Shown: positions 39,985-48,618 of the stretch, one piece after another | Layout: each line of letters opens with the position of its first letter | Position numbering within the stretch: position 1 is the stretch's first letter | Origin: an uncultured Collinsella sp. | Lineage (GTDB): Bacteria; Actinomycetota; Coriobacteriia; Coriobacteriales; Coriobacteriaceae | Direction: 5' to 3' | NCBI GenBank assembly: GCA_958369225.1 | Contig: CATXID010000006.1 | Span: 116,571-180,570, forward strand | Length of the DNA stretch: 64,000 nucleotides | Notes under the pieces: generated by a model | Database searches by the model: none | What the model was told of the DNA's origin: nothing | The model's input: only the letters and a program-made list of their open reading frames with translations | Program-made: the position numbers and the translations under genes

Positions 39985-40707
39985 ATGAATGCTTCGTTTA
40001 AAAAGAAACTGGCCCAATACGAGCGCTTGGCGGGCATGCTGCGCGACCGCATCGCCGCCGGCACCTACGCGCGCGGAGACAGGCTGCCGTCCGAGATGGA
40101 ACTCATGGACGAATCGGGGCTGTCGCGCAGCACCGTGCGCCATGCCCTTAAGGTGCTCGTTGATGAGGGCTTGGTTCGCACCGAGCGCGGACGTGGTGCC
40201 TTTGTGGCCGACACGCCCGCGCTCCACGAGAACAACCTGGTGTTTTCGAGCTATACCAAGCAGGTCGAAGGCCAGGGCATGAAGCCCACCACGCGCACCG
40301 TGGACTCGGGCTTTACCAAGGCGGGCGGCAGCATAGCTAAGTTCTTTGATGCCGCCGTGGGCAGCAAGCTCGTCAAACTTGTCCGTCTGCGTTATCTGGA
40401 CGATGCGCCACTGTGCCTGGAGACCACCTACCTGCCGCCAAGCTTCGAGACGCTCATCGATCGCGATATCAACGGTTCGCTCTACGCCACGCTGCGACAG
40501 GAGTTCCATCGCGCACCGGCACAGGGGCATAAGACCTTTGAGGTGTGCTACGCCTCTCAAAACGAGGCGTTTTTGCTCAACGTTGAGCGCGGGCAGGCGC
40601 TGATCCTGATCACCGACTACGTCTACGACACCGACGGCCGCCCGCTCCATGTCTCCAAGCGCATCCAACGCACCGACCGCGCCAAATACACCGAGCCCAT
40701 CGGCTAA
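39985..40707 (+). CDS. GntR/UTRA regulator (locus 4)
   Basis: This 240-residue protein has a GntR winged helix at residues 10-65 (RLAGMLRDRIAAGTYARGDRLPSEMELMDESGLSRSTVRHALKVLVDEGLV) and a UTRA domain. In its C-terminal part CYASQNEAFLLNVERGQALILITDYVYDTDGRPL parallels the locus-1 regulator (CYASELEAAYLNVELDSPLLL). It is transcribed divergently from the SIS gene; the 205-bp region between them has two ATACA-type operators. RBS is weak and overlaps one operator. It probably controls itself and the locus-4 SIS gene. Confidence 0.92.
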   Translation: MNASFKKKLAQYERLAGMLRDRIAAGTYARGDRLPSEMELMDESGLSRSTVRHALKVLVDEGLVRTERGRGAFVADTPALHENNLVFSSYTKQVEGQGMKPTTRTVDSGFTKAGGSIAKFFDAAVGSKLVKLVRLRYLDDAPLCLETTYLPPSFETLIDRDINGSLYATLRQEFHRAPAQGHKTFEVCYASQNEAFLLNVERGQALILITDYVYDTDGRPLHVSKRIQRTDRAKYTEPIG

Positions 40708-40714
40708 CCAACCG

Positions 40715-40755
40715 AAAACCTCCACAATGGGGACAGGCACCTTTGTGGCGGTTTT
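40715..40755. repeat. CCACAA-GG...CCTTTGTGG palindrome with GGGGACAGG centre
   Basis: AAAACCTCCACAA pairs imperfectly with TTTGTGGCGGTTTT around TGGGGACAGGCACC. It is related to 21318-21351. Its right edge touches the stop codon of the GNAT gene. Confidence 0.7.
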
Positions 40756-41335
40756 AGGCGAGGAGGTCGGGGAACCAGGTTGGTTTGGGTTGGTTGGGCG
40801 TGCGCTCGGCTAGGACCAACTCCATCCAGCACATGTCGTACCAGCGGCCGAACTTTTGAGCGCAGCGATCGAAGGCGCCCACCAGGCGATATCCCATATG
40901 GGCATGGAAATCCTGGCTGTTGTGCGTCAGGTACTCGTCATCCTTATCGTGCGGCACGGCAATGAGCGCGCACATGTTGGTGATGCCCATCGCGACCAGG
41001 CATTGCTTGAGCGCGTCGTGCAGCTTGCGACCCAGCCCGCCATGGCGCACATCGCGTGCCAGGTAGATCGACGTCTCGACCGACCAGTCGTATGCCTCGC
41101 GGCTATTGAGCGGGCTCACATAGGCATAGCCCACCGCATGGCCATCGAGTTCCATCACCAAGTACGGATAGCGCTCGAGCGTCTTGGCGATGCGTCCGGC
41201 AAACTCCTCGACGCTCGGCACCTCATATTCGCAGGTAATCGCCGTCTCGAGCACATACGGCTCATAGATGGCAAGCAACGCCGACGCGTCTTCGGGCGTC
41301 GCCAGGCGAATCGTCGGCTCGGACATCTCGGTCAT
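40754..41335 (-). CDS. GNAT-family N-acetyltransferase (phosphinothricin acetyltransferase-like)
   Basis: This 193-residue acetyl-CoA-dependent acyltransferase shows the PAT/MnaT-type pattern: IRLATPEDASALLAIYEPYVLETAITCEYEVPSVEEF at the start, the acetyl-CoA loop VRHGGLGRKLHDAL, and HAHMGYRLVGAFDRCAQKFGRWYDMCWME at the end. Homologues acetylate amino-acid analogues such as methionine sulfoximine or phosphinothricin; the natural substrate here is unknown. ATG 41335 follows GGAGAAGGG. A terminator separates it from the threonine aldolase gene upstream. Confidence 0.88.
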   Translation of the reverse strand: MTEMSEPTIRLATPEDASALLAIYEPYVLETAITCEYEVPSVEEFAGRIAKTLERYPYLVMELDGHAVGYAYVSPLNSREAYDWSVETSIYLARDVRHGGLGRKLHDALKQCLVAMGITNMCALIAVPHDKDDEYLTHNSQDFHAHMGYRLVGAFDRCAQKFGRWYDMCWMELVLAERTPNQPKPTWFPDLLA

Positions 41336-41351
41336 ACAACCCTTCTCCCTC

Positions 41352-41394
41352 AAAAACAAAGGCCGCCTTGCGCCAAACCCAGCGCAAGGCGGCC
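41352..41394 (-). terminator. Terminator of the threonine aldolase gene
   Basis: On the minus strand GGCCGCCTTGCGC pairs with GCGCAAGGCGGCC, followed by TTTGTTTTTG. Confidence 0.92.
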
Positions 41395-41412
41395 CCTCGT
41401 CATTACATCAGG

Positions 41413-42438
41413 CTACAGGACAGCCGCCAACGCGTCGATATCCTCCTGCGTCGTGGCCCAGCTGGTGCAAAAACGCACCACCGTGTGGGTATCGTCGTAC
41501 TTTTCCCAGTACTCGATCGAGGCATGCTCGCGAATGCGGGCCATGTCCTCGTTGGGCAGAATCACGAACTGCTGGTTCGTGGGCGTCTCCAAAAAGAACT
41601 GGTAACCGCGCTCGTGCAGCACGCGACGTAGCGCCCGGGCCGTCTCAATCGCCTGTCGACCAATCTCAAAATACAGGCCATCGGTAAAGAGTGCCTCAAA
41701 CTGGACGCCCGTCAGGCGGCCCTTGGCAAGCAGTGCGCCGTGCTGCTTAATGCGCGGAATGGGATGCGCCGGAGCGTGCATGCCGCAAAACACCACGGCC
41801 TCGCCGCAGAGCGCACCGCACTTGGTGCCGCCGATGTAGAACACGTCGCACAGCTGCGCCAGCTCGGGCAGGGTAATGTCGCACTCATCGGACGCCAGCG
41901 CATAGGCCAGACGAGCACCGTCCACAAACAGCGGAATCTCGCGCTTCTGGCACACCGCATGAATCGCCGCGAGCTCGGCCTTGGAATACAGCGTGCCGTA
42001 CTCAGTCGATAGGCTCACGTACACGGCGCCCGGGAACACCGTGTGCTCGTAGCTCTCGTTTTCGTAGAACACCTGGATATAGTTCTCGAGGTCCTCGGCG
42101 TGCATCTTGCCCTCGTAGCCGGGGATGGTGAGCACCTTGTGGCCGCCAAACTCGATGGCACCCGCCTCGTGGCAGGCGACGTGGCCAGTCTCAGCAGCAA
42201 CGACGCCCTCGTACGGCGCGAGCAGCATGTCGATCACCGTCGCGTTGGTCTGCGTGCCGCCCACCAGAAAAAACACGTCGGCATCGGGGGCCTGACAGGC
42301 CTCGCGGATAAGCTGCTTGGCACGCTCGGTGTGCGCATCGGTACCGTAGCCGGGCTGTGGCTCCATATTGGTGTCGACGAGCGCTTGCAGCACTGCCGGA
42401 TGTGCGCCGTGGGAATAATCGTTGTTAAACGCGAGCAT
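41413..42438 (-). CDS. Low-specificity threonine aldolase / beta-eliminating lyase
   Basis: This 341-residue PLP enzyme splits L-threonine or allo-threonine to glycine and acetaldehyde. It has the fold-type I layout: NDYSHGAHPAVLQAL at the start, FLVGGTQTNATVIDML, the stacking His in AAETGHVACHEAGAIEF, Asp in LFVDGARLAYAL, and the PLP lysine in FYIGGTKCGALCGEAVVF. It resembles the anaerobe subgroup of aldolases that lack the longer C-terminus. RBS GAGAGGA. It stands between the GNAT and PAP2 genes on the same strand. Reaction specificity among related lyases is not certain. Confidence 0.9.
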   Translation of the reverse strand: MLAFNNDYSHGAHPAVLQALVDTNMEPQPGYGTDAHTERAKQLIREACQAPDADVFFLVGGTQTNATVIDMLLAPYEGVVAAETGHVACHEAGAIEFGGHKVLTIPGYEGKMHAEDLENYIQVFYENESYEHTVFPGAVYVSLSTEYGTLYSKAELAAIHAVCQKREIPLFVDGARLAYALASDECDITLPELAQLCDVFYIGGTKCGALCGEAVVFCGMHAPAHPIPRIKQHGALLAKGRLTGVQFEALFTDGLYFEIGRQAIETARALRRVLHERGYQFFLETPTNQQFVILPNEDMARIREHASIEYWEKYDDTHTVVRFCTSWATTQEDIDALAAVL

Positions 42439-42483
42439 GGCAATCCTCTCTTACCGGGTATCGGCCAGATGATTCAAACGGAG

Positions 42484-43347
42484 CTATTGTACGCCGTTGG
42501 GATAGGCAATGCGTGCGGCAAGGCACTCAAGTGCCAGTACCAGGGCAAAACCGCAGCTCACGTCACTCAAAAAATGCGCGCCGATCACGATGCGCCCAAA
42601 GGCGACGAACGCCGCGACCACAGCTGCCACCCAAAAGATCACGCGGCGACGCGAAGGTTTTTCCTTAAAGGCTGCCGCGGGAAGCCCAGCGAGCATAAGG
42701 CCGATCGCCGCATGCGCCGTGTGTCCGCTCGCAAACGACTTGAACCCGTCCTTGATCACGCCGGCGGCGATATAGGCCCACTTGTCGGGGTTGCCGATCA
42801 CCCACCACGGCTGAAAATTGAGCCCCGGCGTGACCTCGATTACGCGCATGCGCGGGCGCGACCATAACGGCTTAACAATGACGTTGAGGATGATGGCCTG
42901 AGCGACCCACACGGCCAGCACCATCAACGCCCAGCGCGTAAGCTCGTCGGGCTCGGTCGTGCGCGTGAGGCGGTAGGCGATGAAGTTGGCTGCGATGACC
43001 AACGCAAACGTCAGAACCAGCTGAAACGCAATAAGCTTGCCGCCGACGCGCAGCGATCCGATAATCTCGTAGCCGACCAGACCCACGTTGATCAAAACGC
43101 CCAGCGCAGCGAGCCACTTGCTCGCCTTGGAATCGGGGCGTGCCGAGCGCACGAGCATAACGCCCGCGATACTCGCCGTCAGCTCGAACGGCAGCTCACC
43201 GGCCGCCTCGACAAAGCGACCGTACATGCTGCCGATGTTGAACAGCGCACTCGAGATTTGATAATCAAAGAAGCTGCCCACGCCCAGACAAAGGCACAGG
43301 ACGGCCGCGATAATGGCGACATCTTTCTTGTAGATGTATCCGAACAT
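42484..43347 (-). CDS. PAP2-superfamily membrane phosphatase
   Basis: This 287-residue integral membrane protein has about six helices and the PAP2 active-site motifs: K-x-x-x-x-RPR in KPLWSRPRM, SGH in SFASGHTAHAA and R-x5-HxxSD in GRIVIGAHFLSDV. The likely substrate is a lipid phosphate or undecaprenyl pyrophosphate, facing outward. ATG 43347 follows GAAAGGA. It is 45 bp upstream of the threonine aldolase start on the same strand, so the two may be co-transcribed; no functional link is obvious. Confidence 0.9.
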   Translation of the reverse strand: MFGYIYKKDVAIIAAVLCLCLGVGSFFDYQISSALFNIGSMYGRFVEAAGELPFELTASIAGVMLVRSARPDSKASKWLAALGVLINVGLVGYEIIGSLRVGGKLIAFQLVLTFALVIAANFIAYRLTRTTEPDELTRWALMVLAVWVAQAIILNVIVKPLWSRPRMRVIEVTPGLNFQPWWVIGNPDKWAYIAAGVIKDGFKSFASGHTAHAAIGLMLAGLPAAAFKEKPSRRRVIFWVAAVVAAFVAFGRIVIGAHFLSDVSCGFALVLALECLAARIAYPNGVQ

Positions 43348-43445
43348 GCTTTCCTTTCGGTCGGGCGAAGGGCAGTCAACCTGCAATGTGGGTGAGACGA
43401 AGATGGCTTTGTCCCGTAAATACCCTTACAGGTTGAGCATAAGTA

Positions 43446-43559
43446 AGCGAAAACGTTCCATTTGTGGCAAGGTGGCCCGAAGGAGGAGGGAAGCGTACTT
43501 GCGTACGCGACCGACGAGTGAGGGTCAGATTGCCCAAATGGGGCGTTTGCAGCGTCGAC
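43446..43559. repeat. Structured hairpin element with conserved internal-loop motifs, second full copy
   Basis: Order: AGCGAAA, arm ACGTTCCATTTG, GGCAAGGTGGCC, an inner hairpin (GCGTAC/GTACGC), GGTCAGATTGCC, inverse arm CAAATGGGGCGT, TTGCAGCGTCGAC. The motifs match 30239-30353 while arms and inner stem differ. It lies 3 bp past the mfd stop codon. Confidence 0.75.
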
Positions 43560-43562
43560 CCG

Positions 43563-46500
43563 TTAGTCATCGTCGGACGCACCGAGCTGCTGCAGCAGCA
43601 TGAGCGCCGCGGCCACCGGGCCGGTGCCGTCGTTGGCGTCGAGGCCGCGACCCAGGCCGCTGCCCGCGCCGGCGCCCGCCTTGTAGGGCACCGACAGCTT
43701 GCGGCTCTTGGGGAAGTTCACCGCGCCATAGCGATTCTTGAACTCAAAGGCTACCTTCTTGGGAACGTCAACCCCCAGGAAGGTAATGCGCCCACCGCTG
43801 AGCGTGACGCTCTCGAGCCCCAGGCGCTCACCGCGAATGCGGATGCGCGCGCGGTTGAACAGGTTGAGTCCCGCCAACGGCAGCTCACCGTGCGCAGCCT
43901 CGGTCTCCTCCTGCACCTCGTCGATACTCTCCAGGTCCTCAGCCGCCGCGAGCTTGCGGTACACGAGCACGCGCTGGTCCACCGCCGGCATGTACTCCTC
44001 GGACAAGAAGTAGTCGGCCGGCAGGTTGATGCCCACGCTCGCCGCCTCCACGCCGGCATCGTCATCGCCGCGCGCCTCGGCCACGGCCTGTCCCAGCATC
44101 TGCGTAAACAGGTCGAAGCCCACGCTCGACAGGTTACCGTGCTGTTCGGCACCCATAAGCGAACCGGCGCCGCGGATCTCCAGGTCGCGCATGGCGATGC
44201 GCATGCCGCTGCCCAGGTCCTGGAACTCGGACAGTGCGGTCAGACGCGCCGTAGCCTCCTCGGTAAGCGGCAGCTCGCCGGGGAACATAAAGTACGCGTA
44301 TGCCTGCGTGGCAGAACGGCCCACACGGCCCTTGAGCTGGTAGAGCTGTGCCAGACCCAGACGCTGCGAGTCCTCGATAATGAGCGTGTTGGCGGTCGCG
44401 TTGTCGATGCCGCTCTCCACGATGGTCGTGGCGATGAGCACGTCGATCTTTTTGGTCGCGAACTCGATCATCACGTCCTCGACCTCGCGCGGGCTCATCT
44501 TGCCGTGTGCCACACCCACGCGCGCCTCGGGCGCGGCCTCGCGCACGCGTGCCACAGCATCGTCGATGGTCTTGACGCGGTTGGACACGTAGTACACCTG
44601 GCCACCGCGGCCCACCTCCAGGCGAATCGCCGCGCTCACCACGTCGGGGTCGTACTCCCCCACGTGCACAATCACGGGACGGCGCCCGGTCGGCGGCGTG
44701 GTGATCAGGCTCATGTCGCGCACGCCGCTCGTGGCCATCTGCATGGTTCGCGGGATCGGCGTTGCCGAAAGCGTGAGCACGTCAATCTGCTCGCGCAGGT
44801 TCTTGAGCTGTTCCTTATGCTGCACACCAAAGCGCTGTTCCTCGTCGATGATCACCAGGCCCAGGTTCTTGGGGTTCACGTCGGCAGAAAGCAGGCGGTG
44901 CGTGCCGATCAGCACATCAATCGTGCCCTCGGCAAACGCCTTGAGCGCGCGCTTTTGCTGCGCCGGCGTGCGGAAGCGGCTGAGCACCTCGACCTCCAGG
45001 CCAAACGGGGCAAAGCGCTCAAAGAATGTCTCGTAGTGCTGTTGGGCCAGAATGGTCGTGGGGCAGAGCACCATGACCTGGCGGCCGGAGTCCACGCACT
45101 TAAAGGCCGCGCGCAGGGCGACCTCGGTCTTGCCAAAGCCCACGTCGCCGCACAGCAGGCGGTCCATGGGCTTGGGCGCCTCCATGTCCGCCTTAATGTC
45201 GGCGATAGCCTCCAGCTGGTCGCGCGTCTCGTCGTAGGGGAAGCTCTGCTCCATCTCGATCTGCTCGGGCGTATCGGGCGGGCAGGCGATACCGGTAATC
45301 GAAGAGCGACGCGTATACAGGTCGACCAGGTCAAACGCCAGCTTTTTGGCATTCTTGCGCGCCTTGTTGGTAGCCCGCGTCCAGTCGGCGGTGTTGAGCC
45401 TGGTCAGGCGCGGTTTGTCGCCGTCGGGACCAACGTAGCGCGTAATACGGTCAACCTGCTCCAGCGGCACGTAGAGCTTGTCGCCATCGGCGTATTCCAG
45501 CAAAAAGTAGTCGCGTTCCTTGCCGCCCACTTCCTGGCGCGCAATCTCGCTAAAGAGCGCGATGCCATGCGTTGCATGCACCACGTAGTCACCCGGCTTA
45601 AACGGGAACGTGATCTGCGTAATGTCAACCTTGCGGCGGCTGCGCGCGCGGTTGGCATCCATGCGAGCGTTGAGGTCGGCGATCGAGAACACAGCCAAAT
45701 TGGCGTCGGGCACCACCACGCCCTGCGGCAGGGCAGCGTCCACAAAGGTCACGCGCCCGCGCGAGATGGTGGGCACGGCGGCGCCTGTGGCAGCCTGGGC
45801 CGCGCCCGCCTCGAGCGAGCGGGCGTTGAGCGCATCGGCCTTGCGGTCACGAATGGAAGCATGGGCCTCCTGGCGTGCGGCACGGTCGGCGGAATCCGCC
45901 GCTGCCACGCGTACGCGCTCGCCGATAGCGCCGGCATTTTCGGGCGCCGCGGTCAGCGATTCCTCAAAGGTAATGCCCTCGTCGCCAAAAGTGAGCTCCA
46001 TCGACTCGCGCGCGCCGCGGTCGGGGATGGCAAACACGCAGGCATAGCGCTTGCCCACGACCTCCTGGATGCGCGTCATAAAGCGGTTGTCCGATCCTGC
46101 GATGGCGGGCTGCTCAATCTTGAGCTCGGCCGTCACCGCACCGCCGGCACGGATGAGGCTCACATAGTTCAGGCGTTGCTGGGAACCAAAGTCGAGTTGC
46201 TGGGCACGCACGTACAGGCCGTCCAGACGGTCGACCCCCGCCTCGCCGGCACGCGTCTCGATATCCTCGTAGGCGCGCAGGCAATCGTCGAACAGCGAGC
46301 GCGGCTCGGACAGCACCACGAGCGCCTTGCCGCTCACGTGCGACAGCGGGCTCACGGTCTGACCGTACATCACCGGCAAAAAGCGGTCGAGCTCAGGCGT
46401 GACGATGCGCGCATCCACCATCTCGAGCAGCGCCGCTAACTTGCTGTCGTCCTGGCTGGCGCGGTAGAGCGCCACATGCATGTTGTGGACGGCGTCGTCG

Positions 46501-47195
46501 GTGAGCGCGAGCTCGCGACAGGGGAAGATCTCGATGCTGTCCTCGTTGCCGATGGTCTGGCCCGTGGAGCTCACCATGCGGCGGATGCGGTCAATCTCGT
46601 CGCCGAAAAACTCAATGCGCACGGGCGCCTTCTCCTGCGCGGGGAATACCTCGACGGTGTCGCCGTGCACGCGGAACAGGCCGGGCGCGTCGGCGGCGCC
46701 GGCATTGGTGTAGCCCATGCCCACCAAGCGCTGCGGCACCTCGTCAAAGGGAATCTCCTCGCCCACCGCAAAAGTAGTGGACTCCCAGTAGCGGCTCTCG
46801 ACCGGCGGCACGCAGCGCAGCAGTGCGCGGGCCGAGGCGACCATGATGCAGTTGTCGCCGCGCACGATGCGCCCGAGCGCCTCGCAGCGCTGGGCTACCA
46901 CGGCGTCGTCGGGCGCCTGCTCGCGCCAAGGGTAGTCCTTGCGCTCGGGAAAGCGGCACACGTGCGCCAGGCCCACATAGGCGGCCAGACTACGTGCGGC
47001 TCGATCGGCCGCATCCTCGCCACTCACGATGTAGACCGTGGGGCGCGGACGACGCGCAAACTGGGCGGCGGCCATAAGCGTTCGACCCGACTGAGACACG
47101 GCCAGCGTCACGTCCTCGCCAGAATCGAGCCCGGCCTCGACGGTCTGCAGCGCCTCGGCAGTGTAGAGCTGCGCGGCTATACGGTGAATGAGCAT
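43563..47195 (-). CDS. mfd: Transcription-repair coupling factor
   Basis: Mfd removes RNA polymerase stalled at DNA lesions and recruits UvrA. The 1210-residue protein has the UvrB-like N-terminal modules, the CarD-like RNA-polymerase-interacting domain (FKPGDYVVHATHGIALFSEIARQEVGGKERDYFLLEY), the RecG-like translocase with Walker A CGDVGFGKTEVALRAAF and the DEEQRFGVQHKEQLK box, motif VI GRVGRS, and the C-terminal autoinhibitory domain. I chose ATG 47195, preceded by GGAGGAACAGC. Length is normal. A structured repeat follows its stop. Confidence 0.96.
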   Translation of the reverse strand: MLIHRIAAQLYTAEALQTVEAGLDSGEDVTLAVSQSGRTLMAAAQFARRPRPTVYIVSGEDAADRAARSLAAYVGLAHVCRFPERKDYPWREQAPDDAVVAQRCEALGRIVRGDNCIMVASARALLRCVPPVESRYWESTTFAVGEEIPFDEVPQRLVGMGYTNAGAADAPGLFRVHGDTVEVFPAQEKAPVRIEFFGDEIDRIRRMVSSTGQTIGNEDSIEIFPCRELALTDDAVHNMHVALYRASQDDSKLAALLEMVDARIVTPELDRFLPVMYGQTVSPLSHVSGKALVVLSEPRSLFDDCLRAYEDIETRAGEAGVDRLDGLYVRAQQLDFGSQQRLNYVSLIRAGGAVTAELKIEQPAIAGSDNRFMTRIQEVVGKRYACVFAIPDRGARESMELTFGDEGITFEESLTAAPENAGAIGERVRVAAADSADRAARQEAHASIRDRKADALNARSLEAGAAQAATGAAVPTISRGRVTFVDAALPQGVVVPDANLAVFSIADLNARMDANRARSRRKVDITQITFPFKPGDYVVHATHGIALFSEIARQEVGGKERDYFLLEYADGDKLYVPLEQVDRITRYVGPDGDKPRLTRLNTADWTRATNKARKNAKKLAFDLVDLYTRRSSITGIACPPDTPEQIEMEQSFPYDETRDQLEAIADIKADMEAPKPMDRLLCGDVGFGKTEVALRAAFKCVDSGRQVMVLCPTTILAQQHYETFFERFAPFGLEVEVLSRFRTPAQQKRALKAFAEGTIDVLIGTHRLLSADVNPKNLGLVIIDEEQRFGVQHKEQLKNLREQIDVLTLSATPIPRTMQMATSGVRDMSLITTPPTGRRPVIVHVGEYDPDVVSAAIRLEVGRGGQVYYVSNRVKTIDDAVARVREAAPEARVGVAHGKMSPREVEDVMIEFATKKIDVLIATTIVESGIDNATANTLIIEDSQRLGLAQLYQLKGRVGRSATQAYAYFMFPGELPLTEEATARLTALSEFQDLGSGMRIAMRDLEIRGAGSLMGAEQHGNLSSVGFDLFTQMLGQAVAEARGDDDAGVEAASVGINLPADYFLSEEYMPAVDQRVLVYRKLAAAEDLESIDEVQEETEAAHGELPLAGLNLFNRARIRIRGERLGLESVTLSGGRITFLGVDVPKKVAFEFKNRYGAVNFPKSRKLSVPYKAGAGAGSGLGRGLDANDGTGPVAAALMLLQQLGASDDD

Positions 47196-47457
47196 GCTGT
47201 TCCTCCGGCATTGCAACGCCAAAAGCCCGCCGAGGCAAGCTCGGCGGGTCGTTCGTCAAAGTTCATTAACGTTTATGGTACCGCACGGCCCCGTGACCAA
47301 AGGCCAAAGCGACATCATGCCAAATGTTGCCCACAACGGTCTTGCTAACGCGTTTTCCCAGCTTATTAATCCGCTTTCCTCTTTTTGATTTACTGTCTTC
47401 CGGCAGCGATTTACACCGTCCGCGCCCCCTGGCGAGCATTTCGAGCTGCAAAGCGCC

Positions 47458-47510
47458 TATAATTGACCATGCTTACGTATTCAATGTCACTTTTTGAGGA
47501 GGGGGGGGGG
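47458..47510 (+). promoter_or_regulatory. -10 element and poly-G ribosome-binding region of the first FHA gene
   Basis: TATAAT at 47458-47463 is a consensus -10, but no good -35 is visible. The RBS AGGAG merges into a run of ten G (47501-47510), ending 8 bp before ATG 47519. Slippage in this tract would change the spacing of the RBS. Confidence 0.6.
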
Positions 47511-47518
47511 TAAAACAA

Positions 47519-48475
47519 ATGGCCGACACTCCATCTTGTGCACTGTACACCGGGCTTAAGTCACTCGGTCGCATCAACAACGGTAGCGCCGCGCAAATTC
47601 TCATGGCCGGCAACGCCCGTCACGGTGGACGCCTCATCTCCGAACGCTTGACGGTCCCGTCGTTTATCTCACGCGAAATCGTTCACGCCAAACCCGGTGA
47701 CCTTCCCGAGCCGCTGTTTGCGCCCTTTGAACAAAGTGCGCGCCAGATACTCAACCTCATCATGCAAAACCGAGGCTCCGACCCCCAATCGCTGAGCAAG
47801 GTCGCTAAACGCTATATGGAGTCGTGCGTCCCAGACATGCAGGATGCCCTTACCAATTGCGGCGTCGACGGCATGCTCTTTAGAAACGGCGTCGAGCGCA
47901 TCGAGACCGCTGACGATAGTGACATCAAAGATCGTCTCTACATCCATCTGGTCTTTTTTATCGTTACCGGCTGCCTTGGCGACCCCGCCCGCGCCATCGA
48001 ATACACCGAGTCCTTTGTGTCCGACCAGATGCTCTCGACACTCGGCACGGTCGAGACGACCGTCACCTCGTTTTTCTCGACAACCGCGCGCCCCACGGGA
48101 GACATTCGCCTGGGGCTGCTGCGCGTCGTGGGCAACTCGGCACGACCGCCGCTGCGTCCCCTTACCACGGACCCGGTGGGCAGCATTATCGGGTCGCTGA
48201 CGGGAGACGAGAACGCCATCACCGACGTCGATTCCGACGTCTCGCGCCAGCACCTGCGTATTTGGCTCCAAGACGGACGCTGGCTTGCGCAGGGCCTCGG
48301 CTCCACCAACGGATCGTTTTTGATCTCGGGCGTCGACCGCTGCCGACAGGCTATCGAACCGCCCAGACGCGAGCGCCCCGCCAACTTTGCCAACACCCCC
48401 GTCGAGATTCACAACGGAGACACGCTTTGCTTGGGCGCCTCGACGCGCTTCTTGGTCATTCGCATCACAAACTAG
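47519..48475 (+). CDS. FHA-domain protein (first of a pair)
   Basis: This 318-residue cytoplasmic protein has a helical N-terminal region of unknown type (residues 1-200) and a C-terminal forkhead-associated domain that binds phosphothreonine. The FHA core is GSIIGSLTGDENAITDVDSDVSRQHLRIW, with SRQH for the phosphate contacts and LGSTNGSFL after it. Its architecture matches the FHA protein at 50664-51653, which flanks the kinase gene on the other side. An Arg in the usual GR turn is absent (GSI IGS). The kinase is the likely partner. A strong terminator follows. Confidence 0.85.
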   Translation: MADTPSCALYTGLKSLGRINNGSAAQILMAGNARHGGRLISERLTVPSFISREIVHAKPGDLPEPLFAPFEQSARQILNLIMQNRGSDPQSLSKVAKRYMESCVPDMQDALTNCGVDGMLFRNGVERIETADDSDIKDRLYIHLVFFIVTGCLGDPARAIEYTESFVSDQMLSTLGTVETTVTSFFSTTARPTGDIRLGLLRVVGNSARPPLRPLTTDPVGSIIGSLTGDENAITDVDSDVSRQHLRIWLQDGRWLAQGLGSTNGSFLISGVDRCRQAIEPPRRERPANFANTPVEIHNGDTLCLGASTRFLVIRITN

Positions 48476-48499
48476 CCCGCCCACACATCTTCGACGCAC

Positions 48500-48545
48500 A
48501 AGGTGCCGTTATTTGCATCAACCCATGCAAATAACGGCACCTTTT
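48500..48545 (+). terminator. Terminator between the first FHA gene and the kinase gene
   Basis: AAGGTGCCGTTATTTGCAT pairs perfectly (19 bp) with ATGCAAATAACGGCACCTT around CAACCC, followed by TTC. It is symmetric, so it could act in both directions. Confidence 0.85.
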
Positions 48546-48618
48546 CGATTAAGGCAACGGTTGCGCTACCTTTTCACTAACATTATCGCTACGCATTTTT
48601 TCTCGAAAGGATCGCCCC

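Noticed and set aside
43464..46439. 991-codon open frame on the plus strand
   Set aside because: Antisense shadow of mfd, which has all its domains on the minus strand.
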